NCBI GenBank assembly: GCA_018713045.1
Contig: DVFV01000123.1
Location: 1-49,713 of the forward strand
Direction: 5' to 3'
Source: Candidatus Coprosoma intestinipullorum
Lineage (GTDB): Bacteria > Bacillota_I > Bacilli_A > RF39 > UBA660
DNA: 49,713 nucleotides
Shown here piece by piece: positions 1 to 8,433 of this stretch. A program made the position numbers and the translations under genes. Positions within the stretch are counted from its first letter, which is position 1; each line of letters opens with the position of its first letter. The notes under the pieces were generated by a model that was given only the letters and a program-made list of their open reading frames with translations, had not been told where the DNA came from and made no database searches.

Positions 1-288
1 ATCTAAATTTAATGTTTTATCAATGTATTTAAAAATATTTTTTGAACTATTAATTCTATAATAAGATAAAATATCGTATATTATTGATAAAAGTTCTACT
101 GCTGTAGTTTTTCCCGATGCGTTTTTGCCGATTATTCCCATGGTACTAAACACATACAGATCTTCAGCGATTTCTTGTAATTCAAACTCTTTATCTGCTG
201 CAGTTTTATTTCCTGTAGGTACAAAAGAGATGGTAAAGTTCTTTTCACATAGTTTAAAATTATTGGCAACTACTTTTAATAATTTCAT
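1..288 (-). CDS. AAA-family ATPase, N-terminal part (runs off the left edge)
   Basis: Minus-strand reading from ATG at 286-288 is open to position 1: MKLLKVVANNFKLCEKNFTISFVPTGNKTAADKEFELQEIAEDLYVFSTMGIIGKNASGKTTAVELL...; Walker A GKNASGKT; upstream GGAGGAAC ribosome-binding site (RBS). Absent from the ORF track because it is truncated. Confidence 0.8.
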   Translation of the reverse strand, partial: MKLLKVVANNFKLCEKNFTISFVPTGNKTAADKEFELQEIAEDLYVFSTMGIIGKNASGKTTAVELLSIIYDILSYYRINSSKNIFKYIDKTLNLD

Positions 289-467
289 TTTAGTTCCTCC
301 TTATTTTATATTTATTATATCATAGCTTATTTTCGAAAAAAACATTTTTTTTGTTTTTTTTGAAAAAATTATATATATAATAACTTGTTTTTTGTGAAAA
401 ATCAAGCTTTTTACTATTATTATATGCTTTTTTATTTTTGTAATACATTTTGATTTTTATGTAAAAA

Positions 468-495
468 AAGAAACTTATTTACGTTTAAGTTTCTT
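468..495 (-). terminator. Rho-independent terminator of the alkD-like gene
   Basis: Minus strand AAGAAACTTA-aacgtaaa-TAAGTTTCTT followed by a T run; overlaps the stop codon. Confidence 0.6.
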
Positions 496-1179
496 TAATT
501 TTTCTTTAGTTTCTTTTGACACTCTTAGTGATTCGCATATTTTACTAATTGTCTTGTTGTATGTAAAGTTATCTAAATCACCGCTTTTTAGGTATTTTAA
601 GGTGATTTCCGGGTATTTTATGTAGCAAATGGAAAGTAACCAGGCAATGGCCATTTTTACGTAATAGTGGTCTTTTTTAACGGTATTACAAGCACTGAAG
701 ATATAGCTTAAGTTTTCCTTTTCTATATAATAATTTAATAGGATAACTAATCCAAATCTTATTTCCCAAGGATTTGAGCTTTGAAGGTATTTTTTAGTTT
801 GATTGATATTTAGTTTTTTGAATATTTTTAGATTGGCGCATGTTACATCACAGGTGGCCCAGTTATCGATATAAGGTATAAAGTCGTCTGTTAGGTTTAG
901 AATGTTATCATCTTTGATGAATCCGAGTAACAGACCATGGATAATGTTTTCTTCGTAATAGGTGTGAGTATTATATTTTATAAATTTTAAATAATCGGTT
1001 TTACTTATTTGACGTGCTATTTCTTTTAATTTGGGTGTTCTGATTCCTAAAACTTTAATCTTTTTGTTTTTGAGTAGTTTTTGATGAAATTTTTGATAAT
1101 TTTTTTCCGATATCGTTTTTAAATATTTGATAAATTTTTGATGAGTTTGTTTGTTCCATTTTATGTTTTGAAAATCCAT
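475..1179 (-). CDS. DNA alkylation repair (AlkD-like HEAT-repeat) protein
   Basis: 234 aa; VLGIRTPKLKEIAR, DNWATCD, NPWEIRFGLVILLNYY are typical of the DNA_alkylation family. Confidence 0.8.
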   Translation of the reverse strand: MDFQNIKWNKQTHQKFIKYLKTISEKNYQKFHQKLLKNKKIKVLGIRTPKLKEIARQISKTDYLKFIKYNTHTYYEENIIHGLLLGFIKDDNILNLTDDFIPYIDNWATCDVTCANLKIFKKLNINQTKKYLQSSNPWEIRFGLVILLNYYIEKENLSYIFSACNTVKKDHYYVKMAIAWLLSICYIKYPEITLKYLKSGDLDNFTYNKTISKICESLRVSKETKEKLKKLKRK

Positions 1180-1188
1180 TATTCTTCC

Positions 1189-2085
1189 CTACTTTCCATG
1201 TGGATGAAATTCTTTGTAATTGTTTTGTAATCTTTCGTTGGTTATATGTGTATATATTTGGGTTGAGGAGATGTCGCTGTGACCTAAAAGTTCCTGTATG
1301 CTTCTGAGGTCAGCTCCGTGTTTTAGAAGATGGGTTGCAAATGAATGTCTTAGAGTGTGTGGTGAAAAATCGGTTTTGATGTTTTTTTCTTGGGCAAGTT
1401 TTTTGAGTATTTTGAAAAATCCTTGTCTTGTCATTTTTTCACCGTGATTATTTAGAAATAGATAATTATTTTCACCGTGTTTAAATAAGTTTGCCCGGTG
1501 ATATAAGATATAATTATCTAAGGCCTCACAGGCGTATTCGGTTAAGGGAATTATTCTTTCTTTGGAACCTTTTCCGAATATTTTTACAAGAGCGCTTTTG
1601 GTGTCGACGTCATTTAAGGTTAGGTTTATGAGTTCACTTACTCTTAGGCCACTACTGTACATAAGTTCAAGCATGGCTTTATTGCGAAAATCATAATCGG
1701 TTTTTAAATTGATGTCTAGTAGGTTTTCTATTTCGTCTTCACTTAAAACTTTGGGTAATTTTTGAGCTTTTTTTGGGCTGGAAATAGCCTGCATAGGATT
1801 GATTTTTATCTGATTATTTATTTTTAGGTATTTGTAAAAACTTTTTAGAGTGCTTATAGTTCTGGATATACTGGATGGATTTAAATCTTTAAGGTCGTCT
1901 TGAATGTATTTTTGAATATCTTTTTTTTCTAATTTAGTGAAGTCTTTTTTTATGACTTTGTCTAACTTAATTAGGTCTTCTTTATATGAGGAGATGGTAT
2001 TTTTACTGTATTTTTTTTCAAACATTAGATAGCTTTCAAATTCGTCTATAAGAGTTTGGTTTATTTCTGATTTCATATTGGTCAC
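1189..2085 (-). CDS. xerD: Tyrosine recombinase XerC/XerD family
   Basis: 298 aa; SGLRVSELINL, FGKGSKERIIPL, HTLRHSFATHLL, LGHSDISSTQIYTHI catalytic motifs. Confidence 0.85.
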   Translation of the reverse strand: MTNMKSEINQTLIDEFESYLMFEKKYSKNTISSYKEDLIKLDKVIKKDFTKLEKKDIQKYIQDDLKDLNPSSISRTISTLKSFYKYLKINNQIKINPMQAISSPKKAQKLPKVLSEDEIENLLDINLKTDYDFRNKAMLELMYSSGLRVSELINLTLNDVDTKSALVKIFGKGSKERIIPLTEYACEALDNYILYHRANLFKHGENNYLFLNNHGEKMTRQGFFKILKKLAQEKNIKTDFSPHTLRHSFATHLLKHGADLRSIQELLGHSDISSTQIYTHITNERLQNNYKEFHPHGK

Positions 2086-2160
2086 CTTATATTTATTTTA
2101 ACACAAATTCTTGTTTTATTATAGCTTGATTTGATGTTATAATATTTGGTGGTGATGTTT

Positions 2161-3366
2161 ATGAGACCACTTGCAGATATGGTGCGGCCGGCGAAGTTAG
2201 AAGAGGTTGCCGGACAGAAGCATTTAGTTGGTAAGGGTTCAGTTCTTTATAATTTGGTTAATCATAAAAAGATATTTTCAATGATTTTGTATGGGCCTCC
2301 AGGAACTGGCAAAACAACTTTAGCTTATGTTTTGATCAATGAACTTAATTTAGAATGTGAATTTTTAAATGCAGTTATTAATAGTAAGAAAGACTTTGAT
2401 ATGGTAATTTTGAAGGCTAAGGAAAAAGGCGGTCTTGTTTTGATAATGGATGAGATTCACCGGCTTAATAAGGATAAGCAGGATTTACTTCTCCCCTATT
2501 TGGAAAATGGTTTGATTACTTTAATAGGTTTAACAACGTCTAATCCTTATCATGCGATAAATCCGGCGATTAGAAGTAGATGTCAACTTTTTGAGTTAAA
2601 GCCTTTGAGTAGTGAGGATATTGTTTTAGCTTTAAAAAGGGCTTTGCCGGCGCTTGATAATATAAAAATCAGTGATGAGGCTTTGGATTATATTGCTTTT
2701 CTATCTGGCGGGGATATGAGATACGGATATAATTTGTTAGAGGTTGCATATTATGCTTCTGATGATTACAATGTCGATTTGGATGTTTTGAAGAGAATAA
2801 GTAATAAACCTAGTTTATATATCGATAAGAACGACGATGGTTATTATGATGTGATAAGCGCGCTTCAGAAATCGATCAGAGGTAGCGATGTCAATGCTTC
2901 TTTACATTATTTGGCTAGACTTATCGTGGCTGAAGATTTGGATATTATTTTTAGAAGACTTTCAGTGATTGCTTATGAAGATATCGGTCTTGCTAATCCG
3001 GCGATTGGCCCAAGACTTGAAGCGGCAATTAGGGCAGCTGAACGAACAGGTCTTCCTGAGGCGAGAATTCCACTTGGGGAGATAGTTATAGATATGGCTT
3101 TATCTCCTAAGTCTAATAGTTCAGAATGCGCGATAGATGCAGCAATAAACGATGTAAAGATGGGAAATATAGGAAAGGTTCCAAAGCATATTACAACGAA
3201 TTCAAAGGATTATAAATATCCACACAATTATAAGGGAAGTTTTGTAAAACAGCAATATTTACCCGATGAACTTAAGGGCCGACGCTATTATAATCCAAAG
3301 ATGACTAGTAAGTATGAGGCTAATCTAAAGATGAGATACGATAAAATAAATAAAGCTATGGAGTGA
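2161..3366 (+). CDS. rarA: Replication-associated recombination protein A (RarA/MgsA AAA+ ATPase)
   Basis: MRPLADMVRPAKLEEVAGQKHL, GPPGTGKTT, DEIHRLNKDKQDLLLPYLENG, TTSNPYHAINPAIRSRC. Start refined to 2161 after GGTGGTGAT. Confidence 0.92.
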   Translation: MRPLADMVRPAKLEEVAGQKHLVGKGSVLYNLVNHKKIFSMILYGPPGTGKTTLAYVLINELNLECEFLNAVINSKKDFDMVILKAKEKGGLVLIMDEIHRLNKDKQDLLLPYLENGLITLIGLTTSNPYHAINPAIRSRCQLFELKPLSSEDIVLALKRALPALDNIKISDEALDYIAFLSGGDMRYGYNLLEVAYYASDDYNVDLDVLKRISNKPSLYIDKNDDGYYDVISALQKSIRGSDVNASLHYLARLIVAEDLDIIFRRLSVIAYEDIGLANPAIGPRLEAAIRAAERTGLPEARIPLGEIVIDMALSPKSNSSECAIDAAINDVKMGNIGKVPKHITTNSKDYKYPHNYKGSFVKQQYLPDELKGRRYYNPKMTSKYEANLKMRYDKINKAME

Positions 3367-3381
3367 TTCCGTAGCTTTATT
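3349..3381. terminator. Bidirectional terminator shared by convergent rarA and holA
   Basis: 14-bp stem AATAAAGCTATGGA / TTCCGTAGCTTTATT (one G-T wobble), 5-nt loop; contains both stop codons. Confidence 0.7.
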
Positions 3382-4297
3382 CGTTTAATAGAAATAATTC
3401 AAGTGCGAGATTTTTATCTGTTTTACCTGTTTTAATGGCGATATCGATATCGGCTAAAGCATTTAAATAGTTGAGTAAGGTTTCAGCTTTATATTTTTTT
3501 CCTTTTTGAAGTGCTAATTTGACCCGGTATGGATGAACTTTTAGAACTTCTGAAATATTTTTTTCACTATAACCTTTTTTAGCTAGTTCTTTAGCTTGAT
3601 ACATAAGTCTAAATTGACTGGCAAGCAGAATTACAATTTTTAACGGTTCTTCGTTTACTTTAAGCATTTCATTATATATTTCTAGTGCTTCATCTTTGTT
3701 TTTCATAACGATGTCGTCAATTAATTTGAAAATGTCGATTTCAGGTCTTTTAGTGGTTAAATTTAAGATGTCTTCTTTGGTGACGGTTTTATCGTCTTTG
3801 TATAGTTTGATTTTATTAACTTCGTTTTCTAAAATTAAGGGGTTCGTTCCTACTCTATCGATTAAAAGGTTTATGTTCGATGAAGTAATGTTATAACCGT
3901 TTAAAAGATTTCTAACGAGACTATTTGGGGTCTCATTTTGATTGAATGATATTAATTTGTAATCTTTTTTGATTTTTTTGGTTATTTTTTTGCGTTCATC
4001 GATTTTTTCTTCGTTTATGGTAAATATCAATATGGTATTGGGATTGATGTCGGCTAGATAGTTTTCAAGTATTTCTAAATCTCCATTACCTGATGAGGTA
4101 AATATTGTTGCATTTTCAGCAATAACAACTTTATTGTCGGCAAACATCGAAAATGTTTCGGCATCACTTATGACGTCTTTGATATCATCTTCGGTTAAAT
4201 CATGTTTGCTGATATTCATTTTATCGAAATCTTTTGTTATTTTTTCTATTTCTTTTTGAATGGCAAAATCATTTGTGCCATAAAGTAGATACACCAT
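3377..4297 (-). CDS. holA: DNA polymerase III delta subunit
   Basis: MVYLLYGTNDFAIQKEIEKI..., NPLILENEVNKI, LLASQFRLMYQAKEL, HPYRVKLALQKGKKY. Start refined to 4297 after AAGGTGAT. Confidence 0.88.
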   Translation of the reverse strand: MVYLLYGTNDFAIQKEIEKITKDFDKMNISKHDLTEDDIKDVISDAETFSMFADNKVVIAENATIFTSSGNGDLEILENYLADINPNTILIFTINEEKIDERKKITKKIKKDYKLISFNQNETPNSLVRNLLNGYNITSSNINLLIDRVGTNPLILENEVNKIKLYKDDKTVTKEDILNLTTKRPEIDIFKLIDDIVMKNKDEALEIYNEMLKVNEEPLKIVILLASQFRLMYQAKELAKKGYSEKNISEVLKVHPYRVKLALQKGKKYKAETLLNYLNALADIDIAIKTGKTDKNLALELFLLNE

Positions 4298-4370
4298 ATT
4301 ATCACCTTTTTCATTGTAACATATTTTGTTTTGAATAACAATGAACAATGTACTTGATTTATAAACTAAT

Positions 4371-4403
4371 AAAGAAGCCTCTTTTTAATTATGAGACTTC
4401 TTT
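4371..4403 (-). terminator. Rho-independent terminator of the histidine kinase gene
   Basis: AAGAAG.CTC...GAG.CTTCTT stem with flanking T run on the minus strand. Confidence 0.55.
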
Positions 4404-5839
4404 TTGGTTTGCTCGATTTTTTTGATTTCGAAGTAGAATGTCGATCCTTTTTTACTTGTTTTAACACCATAATTACTGCCGTGACTTTGAAGTATTTGTT
4501 TAACAATCGACAATCCTAATCCTGTTCCATAACTGTTTCGTTTGTGTTTTTTATCACTATGATAGTAACGGTCCCAGATATGGGCAAGTTCTTCTTTTTT
4601 AATACCTTTTCCGGTATCGATGATTTCAATTAAGTATGTATCTTTTTGTTCTTTGATGTTGATGGTAACTGTTTTATCTTCGCCGGTATAATTGATTGCA
4701 TTGTTAACTAGGTTATAAATTACTTGATAGATTCGTTTATAATCTGCTTCGACGATGACTTTATCTGGATGATTGAAGACGAAGTTGTATTGTTCTTTAA
4801 CGGTTAATATGTTAAATTTATCGATTATTTGATAGATTAAATCATTCAAATCTATTTTTTCGATTTTTAACGGTGTCGCTTTAGCTTGAAGGGCTGATAA
4901 ATCTAAGATGTCATTAACTAGTAAGGTTAAACGGTCGGTTTCTTCGATGATGGTATTTAAGTTTTCTTCGCGTTTTTCTTTTTTATCATAGTTAATGTCT
5001 CTAATTAATTCGGCATAAGCTTTGATCATCGTAAGCGGTGTTTTAAGATCATGACCGACATTAGCCATCAGGTCTCTTTGAAGTTTTTCGGTTTTGGATA
5101 GTTCTTCTTTGGCGTAGTTTAATGAATCTGTCAGTTCGTTTATTTCATATATATTTGAGTTAGTTGTGAAATCAGTACTAAAGTTTCGATCTGCAAGTTT
5201 ACGGGCATTTTCACTTATTTGAATAATTGGTTTAGAGATACTTTTAGATATGAAATATCCAACGATTAGTGACAGAATCAAAACTCCGATGGTTGTATAA
5301 ATAAACTGACTAGATAGAATTTGAATGGTCGAATCTAGGGGTTCGATGGATGCATTAATGAAGGCATATGTTGTACTGTCTAATTTTAAAGCATAAATCA
5401 AGGTTTCTTTTTTAAAGTCTTGGTTAATTAAGCTGTAGTGCTGTTCTTCAAGGCCACTATTTAAAAAATCTTTTTTTACTTTGAAGTTTTTGTTACCAAA
5501 TTCCATGCATCCTTGATTATAAATGCTGGAAATGTATGAACTATTTGCTCCATATATTTCGATGCAAATATCACGACTTTTGGCAATTTCTTCGATGGCT
5601 GAGAGACTTAAGTAATTGTTGTCTTCTTTTAATTCACTGGCTGCTTGATTTAAGTCGTTTGTTTTACGATATTTATAATAGGTTCCTAAAAATAGCGTTT
5701 GAAATAGCCATAATGATAAAAGAATTATAATAGAAAAAGATATTAAAAATAGCCAAATTTTGGTGGTTAAGCCATTTGGTTTGGTATTTTTAATGTTTGA
5801 TAGGATTTTTTTGAATCCATTTTTAATCTTTTGGAACAA
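4385..5839 (-). CDS. Sensor histidine kinase (two TM segments, HAMP, HisKA, HATPase_c)
   Basis: 484 aa; NVGHDLKTPLTMIKAYAELIRD H-box, NLVNNAINYTG, DTGKGIKKEEL, GTGLGLSIVKQIL. Confidence 0.92.
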   Translation of the reverse strand: MFQKIKNGFKKILSNIKNTKPNGLTTKIWLFLISFSIIILLSLWLFQTLFLGTYYKYRKTNDLNQAASELKEDNNYLSLSAIEEIAKSRDICIEIYGANSSYISSIYNQGCMEFGNKNFKVKKDFLNSGLEEQHYSLINQDFKKETLIYALKLDSTTYAFINASIEPLDSTIQILSSQFIYTTIGVLILSLIVGYFISKSISKPIIQISENARKLADRNFSTDFTTNSNIYEINELTDSLNYAKEELSKTEKLQRDLMANVGHDLKTPLTMIKAYAELIRDINYDKKEKREENLNTIIEETDRLTLLVNDILDLSALQAKATPLKIEKIDLNDLIYQIIDKFNILTVKEQYNFVFNHPDKVIVEADYKRIYQVIYNLVNNAINYTGEDKTVTINIKEQKDTYLIEIIDTGKGIKKEELAHIWDRYYHSDKKHKRNSYGTGLGLSIVKQILQSHGSNYGVKTSKKGSTFYFEIKKIEQTKKKSHN

Positions 5840-6488
5840 ATTTATAACCTACTCCTCTAACTGTGATTATTAAATCACGATATTTACCAAGGCTATTTCG
5901 AAGCATTTTAACGTGAGTATCAATGGTTCGATCATCACCGTAAAAGTCATATCCCCAGATTTTATTTAGCAGTTGGTTACGTGATAGAGCGATGTTTTGG
6001 TTCTCAATCATATAGACTAAAAGTTCGTATTCTTTTAGGGTTAGTTTTATTTCTTCGTCGTCAATAGTTACGGCGTGAGCTTTAAAGTCAACTTTTAAAT
6101 CGTGATATTGATATATATCTTCAGGGGTATTTTTAGTTCTTTTGAGAATGGCTTTGATACGGGCGATTAATTCTTTTGGACTAAATGGTTTGGTTAAATA
6201 ATCGTCTGTTCCAAGGTCGAAACCTCTTAATTTATCATATTCTTCGGTTCTAGCTGATAAGATAATGACTGGAATGTTTTTTTCTTTTTTTAATGTTTCG
6301 AGAAAAGACATGCCATCCATTTTGGGCATCATGATATCTAGGACAATTAAATCAATGTTTTGCTTGTTTATTATATCTAGAGCCTCTAGACCGTTTTCAG
6401 CTTCTAAACATTCAAAATTTTCTTCTTCAGCGTATGTTTTGATAACGTCTCTAATTAGCTTTTCATCATCGACAATTAATATTTTCAT
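5823..6488 (-). CDS. OmpR/PhoB-family response regulator
   Basis: 221 aa; DDEKLIRDV, LDIMMPKMDG, LTKPFSPKEL, winged-helix DRTIDTHVKMLRNSL; overlaps the kinase start by 17 bp. Confidence 0.93.
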   Translation of the reverse strand: MKILIVDDEKLIRDVIKTYAEEENFECLEAENGLEALDIINKQNIDLIVLDIMMPKMDGMSFLETLKKEKNIPVIILSARTEEYDKLRGFDLGTDDYLTKPFSPKELIARIKAILKRTKNTPEDIYQYHDLKVDFKAHAVTIDDEEIKLTLKEYELLVYMIENQNIALSRNQLLNKIWGYDFYGDDRTIDTHVKMLRNSLGKYRDLIITVRGVGYKFVPKD

Positions 6489-6584
6489 AGGCAGTCCTCC
6501 TTCTAATAATAATATACCATAAATATGTAAGAAAAGTGAAATAAAGAGATTATTGGATAGAACAAAATACCAAAATAAATTTTG

Positions 6585-6702
6585 GCATTAGCTTACCTCA
6601 CGGTAAGCTCTTTCTACTTCGACGGAACCTAAGGCTCCTCCATAGACCAATATCGGATGGTCGCCACCCTAATTTATATTATTTGTTTGTCAAAATTTAT
6701 GT
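6585..6702 (-). ncRNA. Candidate omegaRNA (reRNA) at the 3' end of tnpB
   Basis: GC-rich structured block just downstream of tnpB; minus-strand hairpins GACCA-n8-TGGTC (6645-6662), GGAGCC-TTA-GGTTCC (6624-6638), GCTTACC-GTGA-GGTAAGC (6591-6608). Boundaries approximate. Confidence 0.55.
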
Positions 6703-7851
6703 TTAAATAGATTGTTCTAAATATAACATGTGTTTTTCTAAACCTTTAAACATTATATTAACTGCTGCATTATAATCACGACTATGCTCTGTATGACATT
6801 CTGGACATTCCCACTTTCTTATACTTAAATCTTTTACTTCTCTATTTTGATAATTACACACACTGCATATCTGACTACTTGGATAATATCTGTCTATTTG
6901 TATTAATCTTTTATTATTCCAATTAGCTTTGTATTTAAGTACTCTAATTATCTCTGATATTGGGTTTTCGTTTAAGCCTTTGGCTATATAATGATTCTTT
7001 TGCATTCTTTTAACATCTAAATCTTCAGTTACTATAATGTCATTTTCATTTATCAATTTATTTGTTATATCATGTATCATATGCTTTCTTGCATTTCTTA
7101 TTTTTTGATATAATCTTTGTATTTTTAGTTTCATCTTATATCTATTTTTACTTCCTTTTTTACATCTAGCTAAGCCTCGTTGTAAACCCATCATTCTTTT
7201 TGTATTGAGTTTAATCTTATTTTCTATTTTCTCATTATAACTTGTTACTATTAAATCTTTTATTCCTAAATCTATGCCTATTATACTTGTTGGAATAAAT
7301 GACGGTCTTATTAACTCTTCTTCTATTAAAACACTTACATAATATTTACCAGCATCTTTTTTAATAACTGCACTTTTAACCTCACCAGGTATCACTTTTT
7401 TATTTCTATATCCTCTTATCTTTACTTCCTTTAATTTTGGTAGGGTTATTATTTTATTTTTTAAATCTAGTTTTATACTGTTATAATTATTTCCTTTATA
7501 ACTACTTTTAATATTATTAGTTTTATAGCTTTCATGTACTCCTTTTGCTTTAAATTTTGGGTATCCACTTCCGTCAAAGAAATTCTTATATGCATTATCT
7601 AAATTTAATAAGCTATTTCTAAGTGCACAGCTATCTACTTCTTTTAAAAATGGATATTCTTTAGAAAGTGATGGTATTAATTTTATTTGGTCATAAGCTG
7701 ATTTACTTTTTCCAGTTTCTTTATATTCTTTTATTTTATCATCTAAGAAATGATTATATATAAATCTAGAGCATCCAATAATTTTATTAATTAATTCTTC
7801 TTGTTTTTCATTTGGATACATTCTAAATACATAGCCTTTTAGTATTTCCAT
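6703..7851 (-). CDS. tnpB: TnpB RNA-guided endonuclease (IS200/IS605 OrfB family)
   Basis: RuvC motifs GIDLGIKDL, VTEDLDVKRM, HSRDYNAAVNI and zinc ribbon CSVC...CPEC; start refined to 7851 after AAGGTGGT. Confidence 0.93.
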   Translation of the reverse strand: MEILKGYVFRMYPNEKQEELINKIIGCSRFIYNHFLDDKIKEYKETGKSKSAYDQIKLIPSLSKEYPFLKEVDSCALRNSLLNLDNAYKNFFDGSGYPKFKAKGVHESYKTNNIKSSYKGNNYNSIKLDLKNKIITLPKLKEVKIRGYRNKKVIPGEVKSAVIKKDAGKYYVSVLIEEELIRPSFIPTSIIGIDLGIKDLIVTSYNEKIENKIKLNTKRMMGLQRGLARCKKGSKNRYKMKLKIQRLYQKIRNARKHMIHDITNKLINENDIIVTEDLDVKRMQKNHYIAKGLNENPISEIIRVLKYKANWNNKRLIQIDRYYPSSQICSVCNYQNREVKDLSIRKWECPECHTEHSRDYNAAVNIMFKGLEKHMLYLEQSI

Positions 7852-7879
7852 ATGACCACCTTCTATCATTGTTGCAACG

Positions 7880-7909
7880 AGTATATCACGAATAGTTACA
7901 CTCCGTCAA
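7880..7909 (-). promoter_or_regulatory. tnpB promoter
   Basis: Minus strand TTGACG-N18-TATACT (-35 at 7904-7909, -10 at 7880-7885). Confidence 0.5.
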
Positions 7910-7960
7910 TAACTTTTTGCAACCTTTTACCTTTTACAAAGCAAATTCCTAGTAAATAAA

Positions 7961-7987
7961 AAAAATACTAGAAAACCTAGTATTTTT
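7961..7987 (-). terminator. Terminator of the 125-aa gene
   Basis: AAAAATACTAG-aaaac-CTAGTATTTTT, 11-bp perfect stem. Confidence 0.65.
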
Positions 7988-8363
7988 AAGCAGCTAAAGT
8001 AAGCGCTGGTTTGATTAATCTAACTTTAACTTTAGCATGATGGTCACCGATTTCTTTGACTGTTTTTTTGTTAGTTATTCTTCTAATTGGCGCATCTGGT
8101 TTAGAAACTTCGTATGGTTTCATCTTTTTAAATTGGTGTTTTAAGACACTTAAGTTTGGAACAGCAACTGTTACGGTAACTATTTCCGGGTTATATTTAT
8201 TGATAAAATCATTTAAGAATTTTAACTCTTCTTTATCTAAGTTTTCAATGTTAATTACATAACTATAGATTTTGTTTATGTAATTTTCGTCAGGAGTTTG
8301 AACACTTTTTAAGTAATTTTCTGTAGCTTTTTTAACGTTTTTTAATGTATCTAATATATTCAT
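7986..8363 (-). CDS. Hypothetical protein (125 aa)
   Basis: RBS AAGGAGG before ATG; own promoter; ends in a terminator. No family recognised. Confidence 0.75.
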   Translation of the reverse strand: MNILDTLKNVKKATENYLKSVQTPDENYINKIYSYVINIENLDKEELKFLNDFINKYNPEIVTVTVAVPNLSVLKHQFKKMKPYEVSKPDAPIRRITNKKTVKEIGDHHAKVKVRLIKPALTLAA

Positions 8364-8389
8364 ATTCTTCCTCCTTACATGGCTATTTA

Positions 8390-8418
8390 ATTATAATATT
8401 AAAGTAAACTTTTGTCAA
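8390..8418 (-). promoter_or_regulatory. sigmaA promoter of the 125-aa gene
   Basis: Minus strand TTGACA-N17-TATAAT. Confidence 0.75.
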
Positions 8419-8433
8419 ATTTAGGTATTAAAG

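Larger units (their letters stand above)
6583..7925 (-). mobile_element. IS1341/IS605-like element carrying tnpB only (no tnpA seen)
   Basis: tnpB plus structured right end; no Y1 transposase ORF nearby; outer boundaries not determined. Confidence 0.5.
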
